Origin: Sphaerobacter thermophilus DSM 20745
GTDB lineage: Bacteria > Chloroflexota > Chloroflexia > Thermomicrobiales > Thermomicrobiaceae
Assembly (NCBI RefSeq): GCF_000024985.1
Contig: NC_013523.1
Location: 248,001 to 312,000, forward strand
Direction of reading: 5' to 3'
Length of the DNA stretch: 64,000 bases
Shown here piece after piece: positions 47,798-56,580 of this stretch (position 1 is the first letter of the stretch; every line of letters starts with the position of its first letter). The translations under genes were made by a program, and so were the position numbers. The notes beneath the pieces were generated by a model. It was not told where the DNA came from. It was given only the letters and a program-made list of their open reading frames with translations, and made no database searches.

Positions 47798-49234
47798 CTA
47801 GCCCTCGAAGGGCCGGAACGTCTGCGGCGACAGCTCGTCGGCTGAGCGGCCGGCCCAGTCGCCCGGTCCCATCTCGGCCCACATGCGCTCACCTGCGAAC
47901 TGCAGCGCCTGGCAGGCCTTCCGCTCGTCACACGTGAGGACCTTGCCGTCGCGCTGCACCCACTGGCCGTCGATCATCACGTGGCGCAGGTCCTCGGGCG
48001 TCGCGCTATAGACCAGGTTCTTGATCGGATCCCGCACCGGGACCATGAACAGCGTGTCGAGGCTCCAGAAGAGCAGGTCGGCCTTCGCCCCGGGGGCGAT
48101 CCGCCCCAGGTCGTCTCGCTGGAGCATCTTGGCGGCGTTCAAGGTGGCCGCATTGAACACGTCAGCGGCGGTGGCCTTCTGGGTGTCCCGCGCCATGATC
48201 TTGCCGATCACCGCCGTCCACCGCAGCGCCTCGATCATCGACTGCGGCGCGGTGTCCGTGCCCAGGCACATGTTGACCCCGGCCTCGAGGTAGCGGGGGA
48301 ACGACTCCATCGCGATGCCCCGGCGGGCGAAGACCCACACGCAGTGCGCGACCGACGCGCCATGCCGGGCCAGGATCGAGAGGTCGTCCCCGGCGAACTG
48401 AACCCAACTGTTCCCTGCGATCAGGATGACGTGGCCGAGGATGCAGCGCTCGCTCAGGAAACCGATCTGCTCCAGCCACTCGACCGGCGTGAGCCCATGC
48501 CGCTGCACCATCTCGTCGAACTCAAACACCGACTGGCTCACGTGCAGCGCCAGCGGCACGCCCATGCGGTCGGACGCCTCGCGGCTCAGACGCAGCAGTT
48601 CCTCGGTGCAGGTGTCGACCTGGGCCGGGGAAAGGAAGCCCTTGATGCGACCGTTCGCTCGACCGTCGATGCGCTCGATGAAGTCGACCGCGCGCCGGAA
48701 GCCCTCCAGCCCGGCCTCTTCGTTCCACTCGTACTCGACACGCTTGCCGTCCCGCGTCAACCAGCGCCCGGAGCGATAGGCGTTGGCGATGTAGGCGCGG
48801 AGGCCCGCCCGCTCTGCCGCGTCGGCGACGTAGTCGCCGATCCCGCCGATCTCCATGACCGTCGTCGTGCCGGTCCGGATCAGCTCGACCATCGAGTAGT
48901 CAACCGAGGCCTCGCGCCCCTCCGGGTCGATGGCAGCCCCGCGGACCGGGAGCATCTCGACCAACCCCGACATGGCGAACTGCCGGCGCCCGCGGTCCTC
49001 GATGAAGGACTTGTCCAGGGGTGACTCGGACAGGTGGGTGTGGGTGTTGATGAACCCGGGAGTCACGAGCTGGCCGCGTGCGTCGACCACCTGATCCACG
49101 GTGCCGTCGAACCGGCGGCCGACGTGGACGATCTCATTCCCCTCGATGACGATGCAGCCGTCTCGGAGTATGCGATGCTCGCCGTCCTGATAGGCGACGA
49201 TGATTCCGCCGTCGATCCGAATTCGATCCGCCAT
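47798..49234 (-). CDS. Amidohydrolase (TrzA/SsnA-like deaminase family)
   Basis: This 478-residue metal-dependent hydrolase has a small beta-sandwich plus TIM-barrel architecture. The metal motif is 'VTPGFINTHTHLSESPL' (HxH), further ligands lie in 'LALHVSQSV' (His) and 'GHVILI' (His), and the catalytic Asp is in 'MCLGTDTAPQSM'. 'PGAKADLLFWSLD' is the typical C-terminal sandwich stretch. Relatives deaminate or dechlorinate N-heterocycles or cytosine-like bases. Its substrate is probably brought in by the adjacent Dpp-type transporter; this is inference. Confidence 0.88.
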   Translation of the reverse strand: MADRIRIDGGIIVAYQDGEHRILRDGCIVIEGNEIVHVGRRFDGTVDQVVDARGQLVTPGFINTHTHLSESPLDKSFIEDRGRRQFAMSGLVEMLPVRGAAIDPEGREASVDYSMVELIRTGTTTVMEIGGIGDYVADAAERAGLRAYIANAYRSGRWLTRDGKRVEYEWNEEAGLEGFRRAVDFIERIDGRANGRIKGFLSPAQVDTCTEELLRLSREASDRMGVPLALHVSQSVFEFDEMVQRHGLTPVEWLEQIGFLSERCILGHVILIAGNSWVQFAGDDLSILARHGASVAHCVWVFARRGIAMESFPRYLEAGVNMCLGTDTAPQSMIEALRWTAVIGKIMARDTQKATAADVFNAATLNAAKMLQRDDLGRIAPGAKADLLFWSLDTLFMVPVRDPIKNLVYSATPEDLRHVMIDGQWVQRDGKVLTCDERKACQALQFAGERMWAEMGPGDWAGRSADELSPQTFRPFEG

Positions 49235-49300
49235 TCCCCCTCCCTCACGCTCGGTTGCGGCCCGCGGGCGGAAGCCGCCGCGCGGGCCGCCGGTTTATTG

Positions 49301-51074
49301 CTACTGCTCGACCCAGGTATCCATCAGCTTGTAGATGCCGTGGATGTTGTGGAAGGTCGTGCCCTTGGTCTTCTCATCCCAGGCGAAGATCCACTTGAGA
49401 TGCTGGATCGGGATGACGACGGCCTGCTCCAGGAGATAGAGCTCCATTTCCTGGAAGGTCTTGATGCGCTCCTCTTCGTCGGTCGTCGTCTGACTCTTCT
49501 CGAACAGCTCGTCGAACTTCGGATCGCTCCAGAAGGTCGTGTTCGGGGATGGGATCGAATCGGTGATGAAGAAGTACAGGTGGTCCGCGCTGGAGTAGAT
49601 CATCGGGATGAACCGCGCGTCGTGCTCGCCGGCCTTGGTGGCGTCGTCGTAGCCCGCCGCCTCCAGCCGCCGGACCTGCATATCGACGCCGATCTCCCGG
49701 AGTTGCGCCTGCACCGCCTGGTTGATCTGCTCGTGCAGCTCCGTGGTCAGGTACAGCGTGAAGGAGAGCGGCTTCCCGTCCTTCACCCGGATGCCGTCGG
49801 GGCCGAGGGTCCAGCCCGACTCCTCGAGCAGTTGGACCGCCTTCTCAGGGTTGTATTCAACGAGGGGCCGGGTCTGCTCGCGCGGCGCCGCGCCGACGAC
49901 CTCTGGGTGGAGATAGCCTTCTGCCGGGTCGGCCTGCCCGTGCATCACGAACTGAGTGATCTCCTCGCGGTTGATCCCGTGCATGATCGCCTTCCGGACG
50001 TTGATGTCCTGGAAGAGCTCTCGCTGCATGTTGAATCCGATGTGGTTGGACGAGAGGCGCGGGAAGGAAGCCACGGTCACCCCCGGAATATCCGACAGGC
50101 GCTGGACATCCCGGGCCGCGACCTCGATGTTCATGTTGGCCTCGCCCGTCTCGATCAACGCCGAGCGGGAGGCTTCCTCGGGCACCACCTTGAAGATGAT
50201 GCGCTCAGGGTAGGCCGGACCCGTGTTCGAGTAGATCGGGGATCCCCAAGTGTAGTCCTCATTCCGAACCAGGGTGATGTGGTCGTCCTTGACCCACTCT
50301 TCAAGCTTGAAGGGGCCGGTACCGTCCACCCCGACGACACCGTAGTCGTCGCCCAACTCCTCGACCTTCTTCATGTTCGGGATCGAGGCGTAGGCCCACT
50401 CGGTCTGGCTGATGTTGTTCAAGAACACCAGCGTGGGAGACTTCAGCGTGAACACCACGGTGTAGTCGTCCGGGGCCTCGACCGAATCCAGGAGGGCGAT
50501 CTTGGTGCTGGTGGGCATTTCCTTCCAGCGCTGGAAATGATCGACGACATGTGCGCTGGTGAAGGGCTCCCCGGAGTGGAAACGCACGTCTTGCCGCAGA
50601 TGGAACGTCCAGACGGTCCCGTCGTCAGACGATTCCCACGACTCGGCGAGCGCGGGATAGATCTTGCCGTCGAAGCCATGGATGACCAGCGCGTCGTAGA
50701 TCAGGAAGTTGGTCGCGATGTCCGCCAGCCCACTGTTCATGCCCGGATGCAGGTTGAGCGGATCCGTCGCGCGCACGATCGTGAGCGTGCCTCCTGGCGT
50801 CGCCTCACCGCCGGGCTCGGCGGTGACGGCCGCGGCGCCTGGGGTGCCGGCTGCCGGGGTTTCGCCATCCCCGGATGCGGCGCTGGTCGCTGTGCCCTGC
50901 GGAGAGTCAGATCCTCCGTCGCCCACCGCAGGCGAAGGTCACACCGGCGGCTGACAGCATCGTCGCCATCAGGCCGAGCTTGCCGCCGTAACTCAAGAGG
51001 TCTCGGCGGGTGACGGGGATCACCCACGTCCGGTCAGACTCCTTCGGGGGCTGCTGCCGAAGGTCCGCGCTCAT
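49301..51074 (-). CDS. Opp/Dpp-type substrate-binding lipoprotein, apparent frameshift
   Basis: The gene reads in two frames. The first part (51074 down to about 50924) encodes 'MSADLRQQPPKESDRTWVIP', a Tat-like 'TRRDLLSYGGKLGLMATMLS' and a lipobox 'GVTFACGG', then stops. The mature SBP_bac_5 protein continues in another frame (49301-50926), with 'ATPGGTLTIVRATDPLNLHP' and 'SWESSDDGTVWTFHLRQDVR'. Deleting one base in the CCC run at 50922-50924 would join 'ACGG' to 'DGGSDSPQG' cleanly. AAGGAGAGGG precedes ATG 51074. It is either a recent pseudogene, a sequence error, or read through by slippage. It is the binding component for the DppB/DppC permeases downstream on the same strand. Confidence 0.85.
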
Positions 51075-51129
51075 GAAACCCTCTCCTTCGCAATCACTCA
51101 TCTCCACCCTCACTGCCGCGCTGGACGGA

Positions 51130-51804
51130 TCACGTGAACAGTTCGTGGTCTCTCCCCTCCTGAATCAGTCGTTCCCCCGCGGTTACGATGTGCTCCCGGA
51201 CGGCTGAGCGTGCCTCTGTTGGATCCCCGCTCAGGAGCGCGTCGAGCAGCAGTTGGTGCCGCGCTACGATGTCCTCACTCAGTGGGTACATCACCTGAAA
51301 GAGCGTGACGTACTGGACGTGAAGTAGATTCTGGACCTGCCGCCAGAAGTGCAGGAGCAGCGTGTGATGCGAGGCCTGCACCAGGGCGCGGTGGAAGCCG
51401 ACGTCTGCCTCGAAGACCGCGGCCTTGTCTCGCTCCTCCGCAGCCTCGGCCATCACTCGGAGCCGTTCACGCAGCCGCTCGATATCCGCCTCGGTTGCCT
51501 CGTTGATCGCCAGCTCCATAGCGAATTCTTCGAGGACCGAACGCAGGGTGTAGAACTCCGACAGCTCTGCCTTGGTGAGCCGGGCAACGAAGACGCCCTT
51601 GTTCGGGATGCGGGTGACCAACCCCTCCTGCTGCAGAGCCATTAGTGCCTCGCGGACAGGGGCGCGGGAGACGTCCATCTGCTCCGCGATCTTCCCCTCA
51701 TAGATGCGCTCTCCTGCCGGCAGCGCTCCTCGGAGGATCGCAGCGCGCAGATCGCGGAGTACGCGCTCACGCAGTGATGTCCGCTTGTGCGGAGTGAAGA
51801 CCAT
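51130..51804 (-). CDS. GntR family regulator (FadR/FCD subfamily)
   Basis: This 224-residue regulator has an N-terminal winged helix ('LRERVLRDLRAAILRGALPA' and 'IAEQMDVSRAPVREALMALQ') and a C-terminal FCD helical domain. Putative metal ligands are in 'FEADVGFHRALVQASHH' (Asp, His) and 'REHIVTAGE' (His). It senses a small carboxylate and probably controls the transporter/amidohydrolase genes downstream on its strand and/or the divergent M20 gene. ATG 51804 was chosen; the frame is open 21 codons upstream. Confidence 0.9.
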   Translation of the reverse strand: MVFTPHKRTSLRERVLRDLRAAILRGALPAGERIYEGKIAEQMDVSRAPVREALMALQQEGLVTRIPNKGVFVARLTKAELSEFYTLRSVLEEFAMELAINEATEADIERLRERLRVMAEAAEERDKAAVFEADVGFHRALVQASHHTLLLHFWRQVQNLLHVQYVTLFQVMYPLSEDIVARHQLLLDALLSGDPTEARSAVREHIVTAGERLIQEGRDHELFT

Positions 51805-51916
51805 CCCAGCTCTAGGCCCTTTCGTCCGTATGCTGTAGGATGTATAAAGTCGACACAACACTAGCAAAGCCGTAAGTCCCTGTCAATGGGCGGGCGAGTG
51901 CAGCGAGGGGGTATGC

Positions 51917-53515
51917 ATGGCCGAACGATACCGCGAAAAGGCCCATGCGATAGAGTGGGTCGATGCCAACGCGGGAAGGCTGTCCGAGTTCCACCTCGAG
52001 ATCTGGAACTACGCGGAACCAGCCTGGCGGGAGTACAAGTCCGCGCGGGCGTATTGCGAGTTCCTGCGCAGTGAGGGCTTCGAGGTGGAGGAAGGCTCCG
52101 GCGACATGCCGACCGCCTTCGTCGCCCGGTTCGGCGACGGTGGTCCGGTGCTCGGCGCCTATGCGGAGTACGACGCGGTTCCGGGCAACTCGCAGCAGCC
52201 GGTGCCGTACCGGGCGCCGCGCGAAGGGTTGCACCCGTGGGCCGCGGGTCACACCGACCCGCACTCGATGCTCGGTGTGGCCGGGTTGACCGGGGTGCTG
52301 GCAGCCAAGGCGGCGATGGAGAAGTACGGGATCAAAGGCACGCTCGTCTTCTTCGGCGAGCCCGCCGAGAAGGTCTGCGGCTCAAAGCCGATCCACGCCG
52401 CCAAGGGCTACTACGATGGATTTGACGCCTTCATCGCCTACCACCCGTGGCCGCAGAACACGGTCGAGTGGGATACCCACTTCGGCGCCTACTGGAGCTG
52501 CGTGTTCACCTTCGAGTGTGTGGCGCCGGAAGAGTGGGCGGATCGGTCGCTCCTGCCGGCGGAGGCCGGCCCGCGGGCTGTGCCGCGCTGCCCGGGCGCG
52601 ATCGACGCGCTCTGCTTGATGTACACCACCACCAAGTACACCAAGGAGGCCATGTTCCCGCACACCGGTAGCTGGACCATCAATGAGTTCATCCTGGCTG
52701 CCGGCGATGCGACGGCTGACAACCTTCCCCCGCGATTCAGCCAGATTCAGTACGCGTGGCGCTCCCCCTCGCTCGGCCTGCAGGAGCAGATCTACCGCAT
52801 CCTGGAAAACAACGCCCGCCATGCCGCCGCCGCGACCGGGTGCGAGGTGTCGGTGCAGTGGGTCTCCAAGACCCGGGTGGGCCTACCGAACCATGCCATG
52901 GCCGACCTGACCTACCGGAACCTGGAGCTCGTGGGGCCACCGAAGCTGAGCGAGGCCGCTCGGGAGTTCGGCCGCGCCATCCAGGCCAATCTCGGACTGG
53001 AGCCCATGGCCAACCCGTTCCCCGATGAGGTCGAGCAGTTGCTCCCACCGCAGGAGTATGAGGAGCGGGTGCGACACGGCCTCCCGGCGTGGCAACACCA
53101 CATCGGTGCCGACGACTACGTGGAGTACATGTGGCACGCCCCCACGGTGCGGCTGCTAACGGGGCGCCCGCGCCTGCGGCCGCCGCATCCGCAGTACCAG
53201 TACCCGAACTGGACCTATCTGGCGTTGGGTGGACGGTCGGAGGTCGTCGATCCGGGCATGTTCGTCGCGGGCAAGACCATCGCGGCGACGCTGCTCGATC
53301 TGCTGACCCGGCCCGACGAGCTGGCCCGCGCCAAGGCAGAGTTCGTCGAGCGCACCGGCGGCGGTGTCGGCGGTTCCAAGTGGGTACCGCCGCTGCTGCC
53401 GCGGGACATCATCCCACCGATCGATCTCCGCTGGCCCGAGTACATCCGCACCGAGCGCGGTGAGGAGTGGACTCTGCCGACCCCGATTCCGAACGCGGCT
53501 CAGAAGCTCACCTGA
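51917..53515 (+). CDS. M20 family amidohydrolase (AbgB-like)
   Basis: This is a 532-residue zinc amidohydrolase of the M20D/AbgB branch. Metal-site segments include 'VLGAYAEYDAVPGNSQQP', 'GHTDPHSMLGVAGLTGVLAA' and 'FFGEPAEKVCGSKPIH' (catalytic Glu). The internal dimerisation domain lies in the middle. AbgB-type enzymes split aminobenzoyl-glutamate or other N-acyl amino acids and peptides. It diverges from the GntR gene, which is a plausible regulator. CAGCGAGGGGGT precedes ATG 51917. Confidence 0.85.
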   Translation: MAERYREKAHAIEWVDANAGRLSEFHLEIWNYAEPAWREYKSARAYCEFLRSEGFEVEEGSGDMPTAFVARFGDGGPVLGAYAEYDAVPGNSQQPVPYRAPREGLHPWAAGHTDPHSMLGVAGLTGVLAAKAAMEKYGIKGTLVFFGEPAEKVCGSKPIHAAKGYYDGFDAFIAYHPWPQNTVEWDTHFGAYWSCVFTFECVAPEEWADRSLLPAEAGPRAVPRCPGAIDALCLMYTTTKYTKEAMFPHTGSWTINEFILAAGDATADNLPPRFSQIQYAWRSPSLGLQEQIYRILENNARHAAAATGCEVSVQWVSKTRVGLPNHAMADLTYRNLELVGPPKLSEAAREFGRAIQANLGLEPMANPFPDEVEQLLPPQEYEERVRHGLPAWQHHIGADDYVEYMWHAPTVRLLTGRPRLRPPHPQYQYPNWTYLALGGRSEVVDPGMFVAGKTIAATLLDLLTRPDELARAKAEFVERTGGGVGGSKWVPPLLPRDIIPPIDLRWPEYIRTERGEEWTLPTPIPNAAQKLT

Positions 53516-53526
53516 GAGTGAGACAC

Positions 53527-53569
53527 GGATTCAGGCCACCGCTCGCAGCATGAGCGGTGGCCTGAATCC
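53527..53569. terminator. 18-bp hairpin between convergent genes
   Basis: GGATTCAGGCCACCGCTC pairs perfectly with its reverse complement at 53552-53569 around a 7-base loop, between the M20 gene (plus) and the LLM oxidoreductase gene (minus). It is the longest perfect stem of its kind in the window and can serve both strands. Confidence 0.75.
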
Positions 53570-53586
53570 ACGGCACACAGGCTCGG

Positions 53587-54459
53587 TCAGGCGCGCCCTA
53601 CGCCCAACTCCCGAGCGATGCGCTCGATGGCGGCGATATGGTCGCGGGGTGAGGAGAGGCCCATGCCGAGCGTGTTGATGAGCAGGTGCGTGGCACCGGC
53701 CTTCCGCCAGCGTTCCACCTGCCAGTGCCACTCATCGGGCGTGGATTGGCCGATGGTGATGCGGGGTTCCAGTCCGAGCGTGGCGGGGTCCCGGCCGGCC
53801 TCCCGGGCGTACTGCCGCACCCGCTCGACGATCTCCAGCCCCTCGTCGGTGGGCGGGAACTGTGGCTGCCAGCCGTCGGCCAGCCGGCCGATGCGCCGAT
53901 AGGCTGGCTCCGACCGACCACCCATCCAGATCGGAATCGGCCGCTGAACCGGTAGCGGGTTGATGCCGACGCCGGGCAGGTTGTGCCAGCGCCCCTCGTA
54001 GGTGACCACGCGCTGGGTCCAGAGCAGGCGCATGACCTCGATCTGCTCCTCGATCCGCCGGCCGCGGTTGTGGAAGTTCTCGTTCAGCGCGATGTATTCG
54101 GCCTCGTTCCAGCCCACGCCGACGCCGAGGCGGAAGCGCCCGCCGGTGAGGAGATCGACCTCGGCGGCCTGCTTGGCCACCAGGACCGTCTGCCGCTGTG
54201 GGAGCACCACCACCGTGGTCACCAGCTCGAGTTTGGTGAACGCCGCGAGATAGCCGTAGAGCACCATCGGCTCGTGGAACAGGCTGTCGACCGTGTACGG
54301 ACCGGTCCACCCGGGGCGCGTGCTGGTGTCGACACCAACGACGTGCTCGTAGCAGGCGATATGCGTATAGCCGAGCCCCTCGGCCGTCTGCACATACTCC
54401 CGGATTACGGCCGGGTCGGTGCCGATCTCGGTCTGCGGCAGGATCACCCCGATACGCAT
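53587..54459 (-). CDS. LLM class F420-dependent oxidoreductase
   Basis: This 290-residue luciferase-like monooxygenase-fold protein has the N-terminal 'MRIGVILPQTEIGTDPAVIR', 'LGYTHIACYEHVVGVD' and 'LTGGRFRLGVGVGWNEAEY', the last being the classical F420/FMN-binding segment of the MSMEG-type family. 'IPIWMGGRSEPAYRRIGRLA' is the C-terminal hallmark. It probably uses reduced F420 or FMN on an unknown substrate. It is a single gene. Confidence 0.88.
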   Translation of the reverse strand: MRIGVILPQTEIGTDPAVIREYVQTAEGLGYTHIACYEHVVGVDTSTRPGWTGPYTVDSLFHEPMVLYGYLAAFTKLELVTTVVVLPQRQTVLVAKQAAEVDLLTGGRFRLGVGVGWNEAEYIALNENFHNRGRRIEEQIEVMRLLWTQRVVTYEGRWHNLPGVGINPLPVQRPIPIWMGGRSEPAYRRIGRLADGWQPQFPPTDEGLEIVERVRQYAREAGRDPATLGLEPRITIGQSTPDEWHWQVERWRKAGATHLLINTLGMGLSSPRDHIAAIERIARELGVGRA

Positions 54460-54513
54460 CGCTCACCTCACTTCGTGCTGGTCATACCCAATATGGGCAA
54501 ACGATTGAGCCCA

Positions 54514-54582
54514 TGTCACCCTGAGCGGAGCAAAGGATCTGGCGGGTCTGACGCGAGATCCTTCACTCCGCTCACGATGACA
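54514..54582. repeat. Inverted repeat TGTCACCCTGAGCGGAGC type
   Basis: The 27-base arms 54514-54540 and 54556-54582 are complementary at 23 positions. A third half-copy (TGTCATCCTGGGAGGAGCG...) lies at 62154-62180. This word family is widely scattered in bacterial intergenic DNA. The rest of the gap 54460-54784 has no gene that I can support. Confidence 0.7.
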
Positions 54583-54784
54583 CAGAAACCCGGACGACAC
54601 GGAGACGCGGGATCACCCCCACTTGCTGTCACCCATCCGGGTGAGTGCCCCTCTCAGGGAGCATAACACCGCGACGGCGGCGAAACGTCCCGCCGCGGCC
54701 GGAATTGGCCGTTCGCGCGAGGAACATGCGACAATGGAGGTAGCGCGTGAGGGGTCGGCGCGCCGAACCGGGAGGAGACCAACG

Positions 54785-54895
54785 ATGCTGCGGAACTTGA
54801 TGGGCCTGATGCCCTACGTGATCCTGTTCTTCGCCATCGGCACGGTGGTATCGCTGTTGGCGATCATTATCCTCATCGCCAGGGCCGTCCCCTAA
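54785..54895 (+). CDS. 36-residue single-span membrane peptide
   Basis: A 37-codon ORF starts at ATG 54785 with GGAGGAG at 54771-54777 in good position. The product is 'MLRNLMGLMPYVILFFAIGT' followed by 'VVSLLAIIILIARAVP', i.e. one long membrane helix with short polar ends. Many annotators would miss it. No family is recognised; it may be a small membrane-complex subunit or regulator. It stands alone between the LLM and cold-shock genes. Confidence 0.5.
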   Translation: MLRNLMGLMPYVILFFAIGTVVSLLAIIILIARAVP

Positions 54896-55029
54896 GGTCG
54901 ACGACCGGCTGCACCCGCATCGCATCCGCTAACCAGCCTGAACGGCACCGGCCAGGGATGGCTCTGCGCCCGTTAGGGGGTACCGCGCCGCACAAAGAAA
55001 ACCGGCGCGACCGGGAATGGCCACGCCGG

Positions 55030-55145
55030 GGTATGGTGGGCAGGCCCTTACCCCTGGCTTGCCAGACCGGCCGCGAGAGATACGCGGTCGTCTGCTGCCC
55101 GCCAGGGGTCAGGGCGTTGCTTCGGAGAAGCCTAAGACGACCGCG
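55030..55145. other. Structured region with nested and competing inverted repeats
   Basis: GCCCTTACCCCTGGC (55044-55058) and GCCAGGGGTCAGGGC (55101-55115) pair over 15 positions with one mismatch. CGCGGTCGTCT (55083-55093) pairs perfectly with AGACGACCGCG (55135-55145) and partly with 55065-55075, so two folds exclude each other. GCTTC/GAAGC forms a small hairpin at 55119-55131. The region lies directly after the cold-shock gene stop (minus strand) and may be its 3' UTR/terminator or a separate RNA. Confidence 0.5.
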
Positions 55146-55379
55146 CTACGCGTAGCGCCTGCGCCGCGGCGGGTTCAGATTCGGCTCGGTCACGCGAACG
55201 TGCTCGGCCCGCGGCCCTTTGGGGCTGCTTGTGACATCGAACTCGACGCGGTCACCCTCGTTTAGTTCACTACCCGAGATGGCGCTGCGGTGAACGAAGA
55301 GGTCGCTATCCCCGTCGTCTCGCGCGATGAACCCGTACCCCTTCTCCGGGTCGTACCATTTGACCGTACCGGTGGTCAT
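55146..55379 (-). CDS. Cold-shock protein (CspA family)
   Basis: This 77-residue single-stranded nucleic-acid-binding protein carries both RNA-binding motifs: RNP1 'KGYGFIARDD' and RNP2 'DLFVHRSAI'. The start 'MTTGTVKWYDPEKGYGFI' is canonical. A basic tail 'NPPRRRRYA' extends beyond the usual 66-70 residues. It acts as an RNA chaperone. A 5' UTR of about 90 bases (promoter-like TACCGT at 55471-55476) fits the cold-shock type of post-transcriptional control. Confidence 0.95.
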   Translation of the reverse strand: MTTGTVKWYDPEKGYGFIARDDGDSDLFVHRSAISGSELNEGDRVEFDVTSSPKGPRAEHVRVTEPNLNPPRRRRYA

Positions 55380-55500
55380 GCGGTGCTCCTATACGTTTGC
55401 GCTCCCCTGGTATCGCTCCCCGGGGACGCTCCCTTGGGATAGACAACCCTGCTGCAGCAAGGCGAATGCCACGGTAGCCTATCCATCTGCCTGATCATAA

Positions 55501-56475
55501 CTATCGCAGAATCTGGGCCGGGCGTTCCTGCAGGAGCCGCTCGGCCTCAGCTGCGACCCACCGCACGATCTCCCCGGCCGGTTCGACGGTGTGGATCAGT
55601 CCGGCCACGTTCCCGGCCCGCACGGCCGCCACCTCGGCGTCCCCATCGCTTTGCGCCGCCTCGATCTGCTTGCGCAGCGCCGCGGCGTGGGTCGGGATCT
55701 CGTCCTCCCGCGGCTGCCAGGCGTCGACGAAGGGGTTGCGGATGACCCGGTCGGCGGTCCACTCCGGGAAGGGTGCGCTGGCGATGAGGTCGTAGACGCG
55801 CGTCTGGACGGCATCGTCGGTTGAAGCCGCGACGACGCGAGCCTTGGCCCACTCCCCGCCGGCCCACTCGTTGCTCGCGACAAAGCGCGTGCCCATCCAG
55901 ACGCCGGCGGCGCCCAGCATGAGCGCCGCGGCCAGCCCGCGTCCGTCGGCGATGCCCCCGGCCGCGAGCACGGGGATCGTGCCCACCGCATCGACCACGG
56001 CCGGGACGAGCGGGAGCGTGGCACTCGTGGTCCCCGCGTGGCCACCGGCCTCAACGCCCTGGGCGGCGATGGCGTCCGCGCCCGCGCGTGCCGCCGTCAC
56101 GGCCTGGGCGACCGTCTGCACCTGGACCAGTACCTTGACCCCGGCTCGGTGGGCGGGTTCGATCCACGGCGTCGGGTCGGCGAACGAGTGACTGACGGCC
56201 GCGACCCGCTCCTCCAGGGCGACCGCCATCAGGTCGGCAGTGCCGGGGGCGGAGGAGATGAAGCCGACACCGAAGGGGCGATCGGTCAGTTCTCGGACGG
56301 CACGGATCTGCTCGCGCAGCCACTCCGGCCCGCCGAGGCTGGTGCCGCCCAGGAGCCCGAAGCCCCCTGCTGCCGAGACCGCCGCGACCAGGTCCGCCGT
56401 GGCGGTCCCTGCCATCGGCGCGCTGACGATCGGATGCTCGATTCCCAGGAGGTCACAGAGCGGGGTGTGGAGCAT
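55501..56475 (-). CDS. Nitronate monooxygenase-like flavin oxidoreductase
   Basis: This 324-residue FMN enzyme of the 2-nitropropane-dioxygenase family has 'LCDLLGIEHPIVSAPMAGTA', 'GGFGLLGGTSLGGPEWLREQ', 'AQGVEAGGHAGTTSATLPLV' (the catalytic-His region of the family) and 'VPVLAAGGIADGRGLAAALM'-type phosphate-binding sequence ('IPVLAAGGIADGRGLAAALM'). It oxidises alkyl nitronates or acts as an NAD(P)H-quinone-type reductase. It is a single gene. GAAGGAGGGTCC lies before the start. Confidence 0.88.
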   Translation of the reverse strand: MLHTPLCDLLGIEHPIVSAPMAGTATADLVAAVSAAGGFGLLGGTSLGGPEWLREQIRAVRELTDRPFGVGFISSAPGTADLMAVALEERVAAVSHSFADPTPWIEPAHRAGVKVLVQVQTVAQAVTAARAGADAIAAQGVEAGGHAGTTSATLPLVPAVVDAVGTIPVLAAGGIADGRGLAAALMLGAAGVWMGTRFVASNEWAGGEWAKARVVAASTDDAVQTRVYDLIASAPFPEWTADRVIRNPFVDAWQPREDEIPTHAAALRKQIEAAQSDGDAEVAAVRAGNVAGLIHTVEPAGEIVRWVAAEAERLLQERPAQILR

Positions 56476-56580
56476 GACGGACCCTCCTTCGGGTGGAGCG
56501 TGAATGAAGGGGCAGCGATGGGTCCACCATAGCGCGGGGAGGGCCGCACCGCCAGAGGGCGGTCGCCACGACGGGACAGA

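Noticed and set aside
54514-54582. TGTCA-type repeat as a regulatory operator
   Set aside because: This word family is widespread in unrelated genomes and also occurs here in a gene-free region at 62.15 kb, so it is better treated as an interspersed repeat.
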